Assembly: GCA_019747165.1 (NCBI GenBank)
Contig: JAIERC010000174.1
Location: 1 to 9,351, forward strand
Source of the DNA: Sphingomonas sp.
GTDB taxonomy: Bacteria; Pseudomonadota; Alphaproteobacteria; Sphingomonadales; Sphingomonadaceae
Direction: 5' to 3'
DNA length: 9,351 nucleotides
Positions 1 through 6,496 of the stretch are shown in pieces (positions within the stretch are counted from its first letter, which is position 1; each line of letters begins with the position of its first letter). Below the pieces are notes generated by a model that saw nothing but the letters and a program-made list of their open reading frames with translations, made no database searches and had not been told where the DNA came from. The translations under genes were made by a program, and so were the position numbers.

Positions 1-27
1 ATCAGGGCGCTCGATGACGGTGGCCAC
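1..27 (-). CDS. 5' end of an unidentified gene cut by the window edge
   Basis: Only nine codons are visible, starting GTG and reading (M)ATVIERPD before the edge. The start is supported by an AGGAG ribosome binding site at about 36-40, eight bases before the GTG. The upstream region carries a SahR-like palindrome at 111-130. SahR is known to control S-adenosylhomocysteine and methionine recycling genes (ahcY, metF, metH and a regulator), so the gene may belong to that group; an adenosylhomocysteinase or an ArsR/methyltransferase gene would fit. Nine residues cannot identify it. The start call is fairly safe; the function is inference from the operator alone. Confidence 0.5.
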
Positions 28-110
28 GTAGAAATCTCCTGGGGCTTAAACTTCGGCCGCCACTGCGGCTGCCTGCCAGCGGCCATAGCCAGTGATGGCG
101 TCCAAATCAA

Positions 111-130
111 ATATAAAGATGTCTTTATAT
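111..130. promoter_or_regulatory. 20-bp palindrome resembling a SahR (ArsR-family) operator
   Basis: The sequence ATATAAAGA-TG-TCTTTATAT is a perfect 9-bp inverted repeat with a 2-bp centre. It is strikingly AT-rich in a GC-rich window. It lies about 85 bp upstream of the GTG at position 27 and about 40 bp past the yqgE stop, so it most likely serves the truncated minus-strand gene. A TATAAA that could act as a -10 element sits inside the palindrome, as expected for a repressor site. A second possible promoter, TTGATT-17-TATGGC, lies just downstream. The match to SahR motifs of Alphaproteobacteria is from memory and is inference. Confidence 0.5.
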
Positions 131-168
131 GTTTGCCGGAAAAACTCGGCGCGACAGGTGATATCGGC

Positions 169-729
169 CTAGGCGCGGCCTCCCTCGCTCGACAGAAAGC
201 GCGGATCAACACCTGCCCCGGCCAGCGCTCGAGCCCAGCGATCACGGGCCGGCGTTTCAAAAATCAATGAAGGATCGCCTTCCAGCGACAGCCAACCATG
301 CTGAGTCAACTCGCGATCAAGCTGGCCTTCGCTCCAACCGGCATACCCCAACGCCACCACCCAGCGCGACGGTCCCCGGCCCTCTGCAATCGCGCGCAGG
401 ATATCGATCGTGCCCGATAGCGACCAACGGCCGGCAACATCGATCGTGTCCTGCCCGCCCCAATCATTGCTGTGCAGAACAAATCCCCTGCCCGGCTCAA
501 CCGGCCCGCCGAAGTTGACCGGCGCATCAGGGGCGTCGCCAACATCAATCTCAAACTGTTCTAGAATCTCGTGTAGCCCCAGATCGGCGATCTGGGCGCC
601 GATGCCGATCCCCATCGCCCCTTGAGAATCATGGGCGCACATCGCGATAACCGCATGATCGAAGCGCGGATCGCCAATGCCGGGCAAGGCGAGCAAAAAT
701 TGCCCGGTGAGATAGAGCGGTTGGTTCAT
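169..729 (-). CDS. yqgE: YqgE/AlgH family protein (UPF0301, DUF179)
   Basis: This 186-residue protein has the family layout. The N-terminal block LTGQFLLALPGIGDPRF (residues 7-23) is followed by a CAHD-type strand with GAMGIGIG (38-44). A GGPV...GFVLHS block lies at 74-87 and ALGYAGW at 126-132. Length matches the family (about 185). No signal peptide or membrane segment is seen, so it should be cytoplasmic. The biochemical role of YqgE is not settled; the AlgH name comes from a link to alginate regulation in Pseudomonas. The ATG start is fixed by the conserved N-terminus. No good ribosome binding site precedes it, and a promoter-like sequence ends only eight bases upstream, so the mRNA may be nearly leaderless. 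The gene is divergent from the peroxiredoxin gene. Confidence 0.95.
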   Translation of the reverse strand: MNQPLYLTGQFLLALPGIGDPRFDHAVIAMCAHDSQGAMGIGIGAQIADLGLHEILEQFEIDVGDAPDAPVNFGGPVEPGRGFVLHSNDWGGQDTIDVAGRWSLSGTIDILRAIAEGRGPSRWVVALGYAGWSEGQLDRELTQHGWLSLEGDPSLIFETPARDRWARALAGAGVDPRFLSSEGGRA

Positions 730-737
730 GCCCGCTT

Positions 738-765
738 TCTATACGCTAGCCAGCGCCCGGTCCAA
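738..765 (-). promoter_or_regulatory. Candidate sigma-70 type promoter of yqgE
   Basis: On the minus strand TTGGAC (760-765) and TATAGA (738-743) are separated by 16 bases. The -10 box ends eight bases before the yqgE ATG, which would put the transcription start within a few bases of the start codon. The lack of a Shine-Dalgarno sequence agrees with this. The call rests on sequence match only. Confidence 0.45.
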
Positions 766-802
766 AGCCTCGTCTGTCCTGCTTTCCAGATGTGCTGAGC
801 GA

Positions 803-817
803 TAAGGATTTACCTTA
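803..817. repeat. Short inverted repeat in the yqgE/peroxiredoxin divergent region
   Basis: TAAGG-ATTTA-CCTTA is a perfect 5-bp inverted repeat with a 5-base centre, between the two divergent genes (730-936). It could be a regulator site for either gene, but arms this short arise by chance. The rest of the intergenic region shows no clear promoter for the peroxiredoxin beyond GC-alternating runs near 886-897. Confidence 0.2.
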
Positions 818-936
818 CTGGCTGGGTAGCACCCTCTTCGCGCGCGAATAAATTGCGCATTTTCCTGTTAGCCGCTTCAATCGTCGCTCGCGCGCGCTTA
901 AAGGGAGCCCAGTTTCTCGACGTGAAGGAAGTGCAT

Positions 937-1419
937 ATGGCGATCCAGGTAGGTGACAAACTCCCCCAGACGACCTTTATCAAGGCGACCGCCCACGGTC
1001 CCGAGGCCGTCGACTCCGCCAGCTTTTTTGCCGGGCGCAAGGTTGCGCTGTTCTCGGTCCCTGGCGCGTTCACGCCAACCTGTTCCGCCAAGCATCTCCC
1101 AGGCTTTATCGACAAGGCTGAAGCCTTTAAGGCAAAGGGCATCGACGAAATCGCCTGCACGGCTGTCAACGATGCCTTTGTTCTTGGGGCCTGGAGCAAA
1201 TCCAACGCCGCCGATGAGAAAATCACCATGCTTGCCGATGGCAATGCCGCCTTTGTTGAAGCGATCGGCCTGGCCTCCGATAGTTCGCGCTTCGGCATGG
1301 GCAAACGCGGCCAGCGCTTTTCGATGCTGGTCGATGATGGCGTGGTCACCCAGCTGAACGTCGAAGGTCCAGGCGAGTTCAAGGTCAGCTCAGCGGAGCA
1401 TATGCTCGACACCATGTAA
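937..1419 (+). CDS. Type II / Prx5-like peroxiredoxin
   Basis: This 160-residue thiol peroxidase reduces hydrogen peroxide and organic hydroperoxides in the cytoplasm, with reducing power from glutaredoxin or thioredoxin. The active-site segment is VPGAFTPTC (residues 41-49) with peroxidatic Cys49. Cys74 lies 25 residues later, the same spacing as the two cysteines of plant type II peroxiredoxins, so an atypical 2-Cys mechanism is possible. Arg127 in GQRFSMLVDDGVV fits the conserved active-site arginine. There is no fused glutaredoxin domain. I chose the ATG at 937 because a GAAGGA ribosome binding site precedes it and MAIQVGDKLP is the usual family N-terminus. An in-frame ATG at 853 would add 28 unrelated residues. 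It is transcribed away from yqgE; no terminator is evident after it. Confidence 0.96.
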   Translation: MAIQVGDKLPQTTFIKATAHGPEAVDSASFFAGRKVALFSVPGAFTPTCSAKHLPGFIDKAEAFKAKGIDEIACTAVNDAFVLGAWSKSNAADEKITMLADGNAAFVEAIGLASDSSRFGMGKRGQRFSMLVDDGVVTQLNVEGPGEFKVSSAEHMLDTM

Positions 1420-1474
1420 GGTGCGCGGAAATTTGGCGTTACAACAAGCATTCTGACCATAGCGGCCACAGGCG

Positions 1475-1499
1475 GGAACCAGCATGGCCCGGTAACGTT
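1475..1499 (+). promoter_or_regulatory. Candidate EcfG (general stress) sigma factor promoter
   Basis: GGAAC at 1475-1479 and CGTT at 1496-1499 are separated by 16 bases. This matches the known alphaproteobacterial EcfG consensus (GGAAC, 16-17 bases, cGTT). It points at the small membrane protein gene, whose ATG is 42 bases past the -10 box, giving a leader of about 35 bases. The rest of the region between the peroxiredoxin stop and this gene (1420-1541) shows no better promoter. Confidence 0.65.
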
Positions 1500-1541
1500 G
1501 ATGATCGACACCCCGATTTCTATCACTGAAGGATCTAGGCA

Positions 1542-1823
1542 ATGAGCGATGAGACCATTCAGAACGCCATAAAGACCGCCACCGATGAGCTTGCTGCCGT
1601 CCTGCCATCGGTCACGACCATCGAGACCGAAGCGAAGTCGCTGCTGGCACGCGCGCAAGAAGCGATTGAGGATGTCGTCGAATCGACGGTTGAGGCTGTG
1701 AAGGAAAATCCACTCACCGCTGCAGCCATCGCTGGCGGCGTGGTGGTGGCCGCCGCCGGGGCGGCATATGGCGTCAGCAAGCTGCTTGAGGACGATGACA
1801 AGCCCGGAACGGCGAGCAGATAA
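1542..1823 (+). CDS. Small single-pass membrane protein, YqjD/DUF883-like in layout
   Basis: This 93-residue protein is acidic and probably helical over residues 1-53, with a heptad-like spread of Ala, Leu, Ile and Val. An ENP turn at 55-57 leads into one hydrophobic segment rich in Ala, Gly and Val (about 58-77), followed by a short charged tail (LLEDDDK). The order (amphipathic helix, V(K/R)ENP, C-terminal membrane helix) recalls E. coli YqjD, ElaB and YgaM. Those are stationary-phase inner-membrane proteins, with YqjD shown to bind ribosomes. The homology is not certain and the tail differs from the usual arginine ending. The start has a GGATCTAGG stretch upstream. A putative EcfG promoter at 1475-1499 suggests induction by general stress. 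A hairpin follows the stop, so it is probably transcribed alone. Confidence 0.8.
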   Translation: MSDETIQNAIKTATDELAAVLPSVTTIETEAKSLLARAQEAIEDVVESTVEAVKENPLTAAAIAGGVVVAAAGAAYGVSKLLEDDDKPGTASR

Positions 1824-1829
1824 TCGATC

Positions 1830-1860
1830 AGCGGGGCGCATCGATCTTGATGCGCCCGCT
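1830..1860 (+). terminator. Hairpin after the small membrane protein gene
   Basis: AGCGGGGCGCATC (1830-1842) pairs with GATGCGCCCGCT (1849-1860) with one bulged G and a 6-base loop. The stem begins six bases after the stop codon. Only a broken T-rich run follows (CTTCGTCGTTCG), so as an intrinsic terminator it is imperfect; it may instead protect the mRNA 3' end. Confidence 0.5.
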
Positions 1861-1905
1861 CTTCGTCGTTCGACCTTAATCGCTGGCGTAGAAAGCGAGG
1901 CATAG

Positions 1906-1923
1906 CTGTCTTGCCAGTGTCGC
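1906..1923 (+). promoter_or_regulatory. Weak Pho-box-like repeat upstream of amn
   Basis: CTGTCTT-GCCA-GTGTCGC matches the PhoB direct-repeat pattern (CTGTCAT, 4 bases, CTGTCA[C/T]) at 11 of 14 informative positions. It ends 22 bases before the amn start. E. coli amn is known to respond to phosphate starvation through PhoB. The spacer is GC-rich, unlike the consensus, so this is a tentative call. Confidence 0.25.
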
Positions 1924-1945
1924 GTCGCTCGATTAGCGCCGGTGC

Positions 1946-3400
1946 ATGAACCGTGCTGCTGAAATCATCGCCGAACTCGATCGGCTCTATACAACATCAG
2001 TCGAGCGATTGCGCGCGGCGCTGACTGCTTATTTGCGCGATGGGACGATTCCGCCCGCCTCGATGCGCACCGATGGTTCCTTCGCCTATCCCGAAATCCG
2101 GCTGATTTATCGGGGCGCTGATGATCGGCCCACGCCGCTCCGATCATTCGGTCGACTGGTTACCCCGGGCGAATACCGCATCAGTGTGACCAAGCCCGCG
2201 CAATTCGCCGATTATCTCATCGAACAACTGGGGTTGTTGATCGAAGATTATGACGTGTCGGTTGAAGCCGGCGCAGGTCGGCAGGAAATTCCCTTCCCCT
2301 ATGTGCTGGATGCGGGCGCGGCGCTGAGCCTGGACGAAGTGTCAGCGACCGAATTATCGCGCCATTTTCCGGCGACCGAACTGGCCTATATTGGCGACGA
2401 AACCGCCGATGGGTTGCTGGAAACCCAAAAGGGAATTCGTCCCCTCGCGCTTTTTGACGCGCTACGCACCGATTTCTCGCTGGCGCGGCTGCGGCATTAC
2501 ACTGGCACGCCGCCCGAACATGTTCAGCGCTATGTGCTGTTCACCAATTATCACCGCTATGTCGATGAATTCGTGCGCTGGGCAGCCGGACAGCTTGGCC
2601 CCGATGAACAGGGCAATCCTAGTCGCTTCACTGCCCTGTCGGGCGCGGGCGGCGTGTTGTTTAAGGCAGGCGACGATATCGAAGCAGTGCTCGCCGATAC
2701 CAGCGCCTGGCGTCGGCACCAGATGCCTGCCTATCACCTGATGGCGGATGACCGCACCGGGATCACCTTGGTGAATATTGGCGTTGGCCCGTCAAACGCC
2801 AAGACGATCTGTGACCACCTTGCGGTGGTGCGACCAGAAGCATGGTTGATGATCGGCCATTGCGGCGGGCTTCGCCCCAGCCAGCGGATCGGCGATTATG
2901 TCCTCGCCCATGCCTATCTGCGTGACGATCATGTGCTTGACGATGTCCTGCCGCCCGAAATCCCGATTCCGGCAATCGCCGAGGTCCAGCTGGCGATGGC
3001 ACGGGCAGCCGAAATCGTCTCTGGCCAATCGGGCGAAGAGCTGAAGCGCCGCCTGCGGACCGGCACGATTGTCACGACGGACGATCGCAACTGGGAACTG
3101 CGTTACTCAAAATCCGCGCTCCGATTCTCGCTTTCGCGGGCGGTGGGCATTGATATGGAATCAGCGACGATCGCCGCGCAGGGCTATCGCTTTCGCGTTC
3201 CTTACGGGACGCTGCTGTGCGTGTCCGACAAGCCGCTGCATGGTGAACTCAAACTGCCCGGCCAGGCCAATCGCTTCTACGAACGAGCGATTGCCGAACA
3301 TATGAAAATCGGCATCGAGGCGTGCGAACAACTGCGCCGCGAGGGAGCAAAACTGCACAGTCGCAAATTGCGGGCGTTTAACGAACCGCCGTTTCGCTAG
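1946..3400 (+). CDS. amn: AMP nucleosidase
   Basis: The enzyme hydrolyses AMP to adenine and ribose 5-phosphate (EC 3.2.2.4), a cytoplasmic step that controls adenylate level and purine salvage. It has 484 residues, the same length as E. coli Amn. The N-terminal AMP nucleosidase domain spans about 1-175. The C-terminal nucleoside-phosphorylase-type domain (about 270-455) shows IGHCGGLR (303-310), QRIGDYVLAHAYLRDDHV (313-330), VVTTDDRNWELR, GIDMESATIAAQGYR (401-415) with Glu405, and CVSDKPLHGE (425-434). Asp428 sits where the catalytic Asp of the E. coli enzyme lies. The ending, SRKLRAFNEPPFR, is family-typical. The ATG gives the expected N-terminus, but its ribosome binding site is poor. It stands apart from its neighbours; a weak Pho-box-like repeat lies upstream. 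Confidence 0.98.
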   Translation: MNRAAEIIAELDRLYTTSVERLRAALTAYLRDGTIPPASMRTDGSFAYPEIRLIYRGADDRPTPLRSFGRLVTPGEYRISVTKPAQFADYLIEQLGLLIEDYDVSVEAGAGRQEIPFPYVLDAGAALSLDEVSATELSRHFPATELAYIGDETADGLLETQKGIRPLALFDALRTDFSLARLRHYTGTPPEHVQRYVLFTNYHRYVDEFVRWAAGQLGPDEQGNPSRFTALSGAGGVLFKAGDDIEAVLADTSAWRRHQMPAYHLMADDRTGITLVNIGVGPSNAKTICDHLAVVRPEAWLMIGHCGGLRPSQRIGDYVLAHAYLRDDHVLDDVLPPEIPIPAIAEVQLAMARAAEIVSGQSGEELKRRLRTGTIVTTDDRNWELRYSKSALRFSLSRAVGIDMESATIAAQGYRFRVPYGTLLCVSDKPLHGELKLPGQANRFYERAIAEHMKIGIEACEQLRREGAKLHSRKLRAFNEPPFR

Positions 3401-3463
3401 GGGTTTGCCGCGCTCGGCTCTCACTCCTCGTCCATTTGGCTTTGCCGAAGCCCCACATCGGGA

Positions 3464-3490
3464 TTGTGATCCGCTACGGCGTGCTATAGT
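3464..3490 (+). promoter_or_regulatory. Candidate promoter of the DUF885 gene
   Basis: A clear -10 box, TATAGT, lies at 3485-3490. The best -35 is TTGTGA at 3464-3469 with a short 15-base spacer. Transcription would begin near 3497, giving a leader of about 22 bases that contains the ribosome binding site at 3506-3511. This agrees with a TTG start at 3519 and excludes the earlier in-frame TTG at 3405. Confidence 0.4.
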
Positions 3491-3505
3491 GGTAAGACAC
3501 TCAAT

Positions 3506-3511
3506 AGGGAG
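3506..3511 (+). promoter_or_regulatory. Ribosome binding site deciding the TTG start of the DUF885 gene
   Basis: AGGGAG lies seven bases before the TTG at 3519. No in-frame ATG or GTG with a similar site is found near the signal peptide, so this site fixes the start. Confidence 0.6.
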
Positions 3512-3518
3512 CAAGACC

Positions 3519-5360
3519 TTGCCAAGATTCTCAACGCCAAACCTCTTGATCGCTGCCTTGATGATGACAGCGGCCCCCACTGCTGTGATGGCGCAACTGC
3601 CACCCCCACCGGCCCTCGCCGGCGACAGCGCGGAGGATGCCAAGCTCAAAAAGCTCTTTTATGACAGCGATGAAGCACAGCTGAAACGCAACCCAATTTC
3701 AGGCATTTTCCGCGGCGATTTGCGCTATGCCGATCACCTCGGCGACTATCTCACCGACGAGTTTACCGCGGCCTCGATCAAGGCGAATGCAGCCGATTTG
3801 GCCGGACTGGCAGCGATCGATCGATCAAAGCTGACCCCAGTCGATCAACTCGCCTATGACGTGTTCAAGAACCGCAGCGAGATCGAAAAGCGCGGCTACG
3901 CCCCCGAACTGCGCAAGATCGATGAAGCGTTGCCGATCGACCATTTTTTCGGCTTCCAGACCTTCTATCCCGAATTCGCCTCGGGCATCGGCGCCGCGCC
4001 TTTCAAGACGCTGGTCGATTATGAGAACAACCTGAAGCGCAATGCCGAATATGCCGTGCTGATGGACCGGGCGATTGCTCATTTCCGCACCGGCATGAAG
4101 GATGGGATCGTCCATCCAACGCTGGTGGTGCGCAACATGATCGGCCAGTTCGACAATCTGCTCAAGGAACCCGTCGAGGAATCGACCTTTTACGGCCCGG
4201 TAAAAAAATTCCCCGACGCGATTTCGTCATCGGACCAGGCTCGGCTGCGTGCGGCCTATGCCAAACAGATTCGCGACGTGATTTATCCTGCCCATCAACG
4301 GATGCGCGATTTCCTGGCGAACACCTATCTACCAGTAGCGCGCGACACGGTTGGCCTGTCCGCCCTGCCCGGCGGCGCGGCACTTTATGCCTATAAGATA
4401 GAGAGCAATACCACGCTGCCGCTAAAAGCAGAGGATGTTCACCAACTGGGCCTGAGCGAGGTCAAGCGTATCCTGGCCGAAATGGAGACGCAGAAGGAAA
4501 AGGCAGGCTTCAAGGGCAGCCTGCAGGAGTTCTTCGCCTATCTGCGCACTGAGAAGCGATTCCAGCCGACATCAGCGGCTCAACTTCACGATCTGTATGA
4601 CACGATCGAGAAGCGGATCTATCAGCGCATCCCCGAACAATTCTCGCTGCTCCCCAAAACGGCGCTTGAAGTCCGCCCGGTCCCTGCGTTCAAGGAAAAG
4701 ACCGACGCGGGTGGATCATATCAAGGCGGCACGCCGGACGGCAGTCGACCCGGCGTGTTCTTCTATAACACCTATGATCTGCCCTCGCGGTACATCTGGG
4801 GCGCCGAAACCTTGTTCCTGCACGAAGGTGTGCCCGGCCACCATTTCCAGATCAGCCTGGCGCAGGAAAATGCAGCATTGCCCGCGTTCATGCGCTTTGG
4901 TGGCGACACCGCTTATGTCGAAGGCTGGGCGCTCTATGCCGAGACGCTTTGGCAGGATTTGGGTATGGAAACCGACCCCTATCAGCGGATGGGCGGTCTG
5001 GACGATGAAATGCTGCGCGCGATGCGGCTGGTTGTCGACACCGGCATCCATGCCAAGGGTTGGACCCGCGACCAATCGATCGCCTATATGCTTGCCAATT
5101 CGCCGATGTCACGGACTGACGCGACTGCCGAGGTTGAGCGCTATATCGCTATTCCGGGGCAGGCACTGGCTTACAAGATCGGTCAGCTCACGATCAGCCG
5201 CCTGAAAGCAAAGGCGAAGGCGGCGCTTGGTGACCGGTTTGATCCGCGCGCGTTCCATGCACAAATCCTCGACACGGGATCGCTGCCGATGCCCGTGCTG
5301 GAAAAGAAAATCGACAGCTGGATTGCCGCCAGCAAGGTTGCCCCAAAACCCGGCGCCTGA
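3519..5360 (+). CDS. Exported DUF885 family metallopeptidase-like protein
   Basis: The product has 613 residues from a TTG start. Residues 1-25 form a signal peptide: a basic start (PRF), a hydrophobic core LLIAALMMTAAPTAV, and a likely cut after AVMA before Gln26. It should act in the periplasm or be anchored outside. The body matches DUF885 throughout. Its hallmark is HEGVPGHH (435-442), followed by YVEGWALYAE with Glu468. This arrangement, an HExxxGHH helix and a downstream Glu in EGWALY, suggests a zinc-binding site related to M32-like carboxypeptidases, but substrates are mostly unknown for the family. The gene starts about 120 bases after amn and has its own promoter-like sequence. It converges on fabZ with a 30-base gap. 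The family call is firm; peptidase activity is inferred. Confidence 0.93.
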   Translation: MPRFSTPNLLIAALMMTAAPTAVMAQLPPPPALAGDSAEDAKLKKLFYDSDEAQLKRNPISGIFRGDLRYADHLGDYLTDEFTAASIKANAADLAGLAAIDRSKLTPVDQLAYDVFKNRSEIEKRGYAPELRKIDEALPIDHFFGFQTFYPEFASGIGAAPFKTLVDYENNLKRNAEYAVLMDRAIAHFRTGMKDGIVHPTLVVRNMIGQFDNLLKEPVEESTFYGPVKKFPDAISSSDQARLRAAYAKQIRDVIYPAHQRMRDFLANTYLPVARDTVGLSALPGGAALYAYKIESNTTLPLKAEDVHQLGLSEVKRILAEMETQKEKAGFKGSLQEFFAYLRTEKRFQPTSAAQLHDLYDTIEKRIYQRIPEQFSLLPKTALEVRPVPAFKEKTDAGGSYQGGTPDGSRPGVFFYNTYDLPSRYIWGAETLFLHEGVPGHHFQISLAQENAALPAFMRFGGDTAYVEGWALYAETLWQDLGMETDPYQRMGGLDDEMLRAMRLVVDTGIHAKGWTRDQSIAYMLANSPMSRTDATAEVERYIAIPGQALAYKIGQLTISRLKAKAKAALGDRFDPRAFHAQILDTGSLPMPVLEKKIDSWIAASKVAPKPGA

Positions 5361-5369
5361 CAGGCCGGG
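5345..5369 (-). terminator. Candidate intrinsic terminator of the rseP-bamA-skp-fabZ operon
   Basis: On the minus strand CCCGGC (5369-5364) pairs with GCCGGG (5354-5349), and the loop can form a further CCT/AGG helix. Four T residues follow (5348-5345). It lies about 20 bases past the fabZ stop and inside the last codons of the convergent DUF885 gene. On the plus strand an overlapping CCGGG/CCCGG stem (5365-5386) has no T run. Confidence 0.45.
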
Positions 5370-5390
5370 TGCAGGACACCGCCCGGGGCT

Positions 5391-5867
5391 TTATGCCTTG
5401 GGCGGGTCCGCAATCATCGCGGTGAAATTGGCCTCAGCCACTACAACGCCATCGATTGTCGCTTTGCCGGCGAATTTGCAGACGCTCGACCGCTTCTGCA
5501 CGAAATCAACGTGCAGTTTGAGCAGCACGCCCGGCTCCACCGGCTTGCGGAACTTGGCCCCTTCGATCGCCATGAAATAGACGAGCTTGCCTGATCCAGC
5601 GAGCCCAAGGCTCTCGACCGCGAGCACTCCGGCCGCTTGGGCCAATGCTTCCACAATCAGCACGCCGGGCATGATCGGGCGGCCAGGGAAATGCCCCTGA
5701 AAAAAGCCCTCATTCATCGTCACCGCTTTGATCGCTATGATCGATTGGTCGAGGACAAGCGCTTCGACCCGATCGACCAACAGCATCGGATAGCGGTGCG
5801 GCAGCGCCGCCATCACGCGCCCGATATCGAGCGCATAAGGCGTCGCTGCCGTCGCTTCGTCGCTCAC
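5391..5867 (-). CDS. fabZ: 3-hydroxyacyl-[acyl-carrier-protein] dehydratase FabZ
   Basis: FabZ dehydrates (3R)-hydroxyacyl-ACP to trans-2-enoyl-ACP in type II fatty acid synthesis in the cytoplasm. The 158-residue hot-dog fold protein has LPHRYPMLLVDRV (22-34), then GHFPGRPIMPGVLIVEALAQ (58-77), which holds catalytic His59 and Glu73. The start is GTG, overlapping the skp stop by four bases (GTGA). It has little Shine-Dalgarno sequence, so translational coupling to skp is likely. The N-terminal MSDEATAATP stretch is a little longer than in E. coli. It is the last gene of the envelope operon here; lpxD does not lie before it, and lpxA does not follow it. Confidence 0.97.
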   Translation of the reverse strand: MSDEATAATPYALDIGRVMAALPHRYPMLLVDRVEALVLDQSIIAIKAVTMNEGFFQGHFPGRPIMPGVLIVEALAQAAGVLAVESLGLAGSGKLVYFMAIEGAKFRKPVEPGVLLKLHVDFVQKRSSVCKFAGKATIDGVVVAEANFTAMIADPPKA

Positions 5868-6496
5868 CGGCTTTGCGGCTGCTGCTTGGCAGGCTGCGCT
5901 GGTGCGGCCCCCTGTGCCGGCGCGGCACCCTGATTCTGCTGGGGCGGCGTGATCGACACGGTGGTCAGCGTCGCGTTGAGTTGCTGCAGCGCCGTCGCGG
6001 TAATGTCGTTGGCCGGATCAAAAGCGAGCACCGACGCACGCGGCACAACCACATCGCCCTTACGATCCTTGCGGATCTTTTCGGTCACGGGCACCAGCTT
6101 TTCCAAAATCTGATACTTCACATATTGATCAGCATTTTGAATTTCCTGGCGAAGCTCGTCAAAGGCTGCCTTTGATTCGTTTAACGACTGACGTGCCTGA
6201 TCAACCGCCGTCTGGTTGGCGGGGGGCAGCGTGCCATCTGGCTTGACCGCCTTCTTGGCAGCTTCAACCTGAGTGTTCCACCCGGTCACGGCTGTCTGCA
6301 GCTTGGCCTGTGCCGCCTTCAACAGCGAACCATATTTTGCTTCGAGCTGGTCGCCACCGCTCTTGCCGCCCAGGCTATCCTTATACACCTGATCGACATC
6401 AACCGTCAGCGTCTGTGCGACAGCGGCAACCGGAGCGATGACCATCCCAGCCGAAAGGACGATGGCCAGCGCTGCGCCTTGGAGAAGAATTTTCAT
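5864..6496 (-). CDS. skp: Skp/OmpH family periplasmic chaperone
   Basis: The 210-residue precursor has a signal peptide (MKILLQGAAL, hydrophobic to about 22, likely cut after Ala27 in AAVAQ). Known Skp forms a trimer whose helical arms hold unfolded outer-membrane proteins on their way to BamA. Here a long charged and Ala/Gln-rich helical region (about 45-145) fits the arms. The segment VVVPRASVLAFDPANDITATALQQLN (149-174) fits the end of the OmpH domain. The tail (184-210) is rich in Pro, Gln and Ala, contains GAAPAQ twice in tandem, and is absent in E. coli Skp. The ATG overlaps the bamA stop by one base (TAATG), with AGGGA 10 bases upstream inside bamA. Position directly after bamA supports the call despite low sequence identity expected for this family. 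Confidence 0.9.
   Translation of the reverse strand: MKILLQGAALAIVLSAGMVIAPVAAVAQTLTVDVDQVYKDSLGGKSGGDQLEAKYGSLLKAAQAKLQTAVTGWNTQVEAAKKAVKPDGTLPPANQTAVDQARQSLNESKAAFDELRQEIQNADQYVKYQILEKLVPVTEKIRKDRKGDVVVPRASVLAFDPANDITATALQQLNATLTTVSITPPQQNQGAAPAQGAAPAQPAKQQPQSR

Noticed and set aside
43..168. Open frame continuing for about 40 codons after the yqgE stop, in the same frame
   Set aside because: It has no plausible start, runs through the AT-rich palindrome, and YqgE is already full length at the stop; a stretch this long can be open by chance.
853..936. 28-residue N-terminal extension of the peroxiredoxin from the ATG at 853
   Set aside because: The ATG at 937 has the ribosome binding site and begins with the usual family N-terminus; the extension resembles nothing and is not a proper signal peptide.
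1420..1541. Possible terminator or small RNA after the peroxiredoxin gene
   Set aside because: No stem with a T run is visible; the only strong signal is the EcfG-type promoter, which explains the region.
810..1841. A 343-codon minus-strand open frame across the peroxiredoxin and small membrane protein genes
   Set aside because: It is antisense to two recognisable plus-strand genes and its translation has no family features; long antisense frames are common in GC-rich genomes.
3405..3518. Upstream TTG extension of the DUF885 protein
   Set aside because: It starts five bases after the amn stop, lacks a ribosome binding site, overlaps the likely promoter and would hide the signal peptide.
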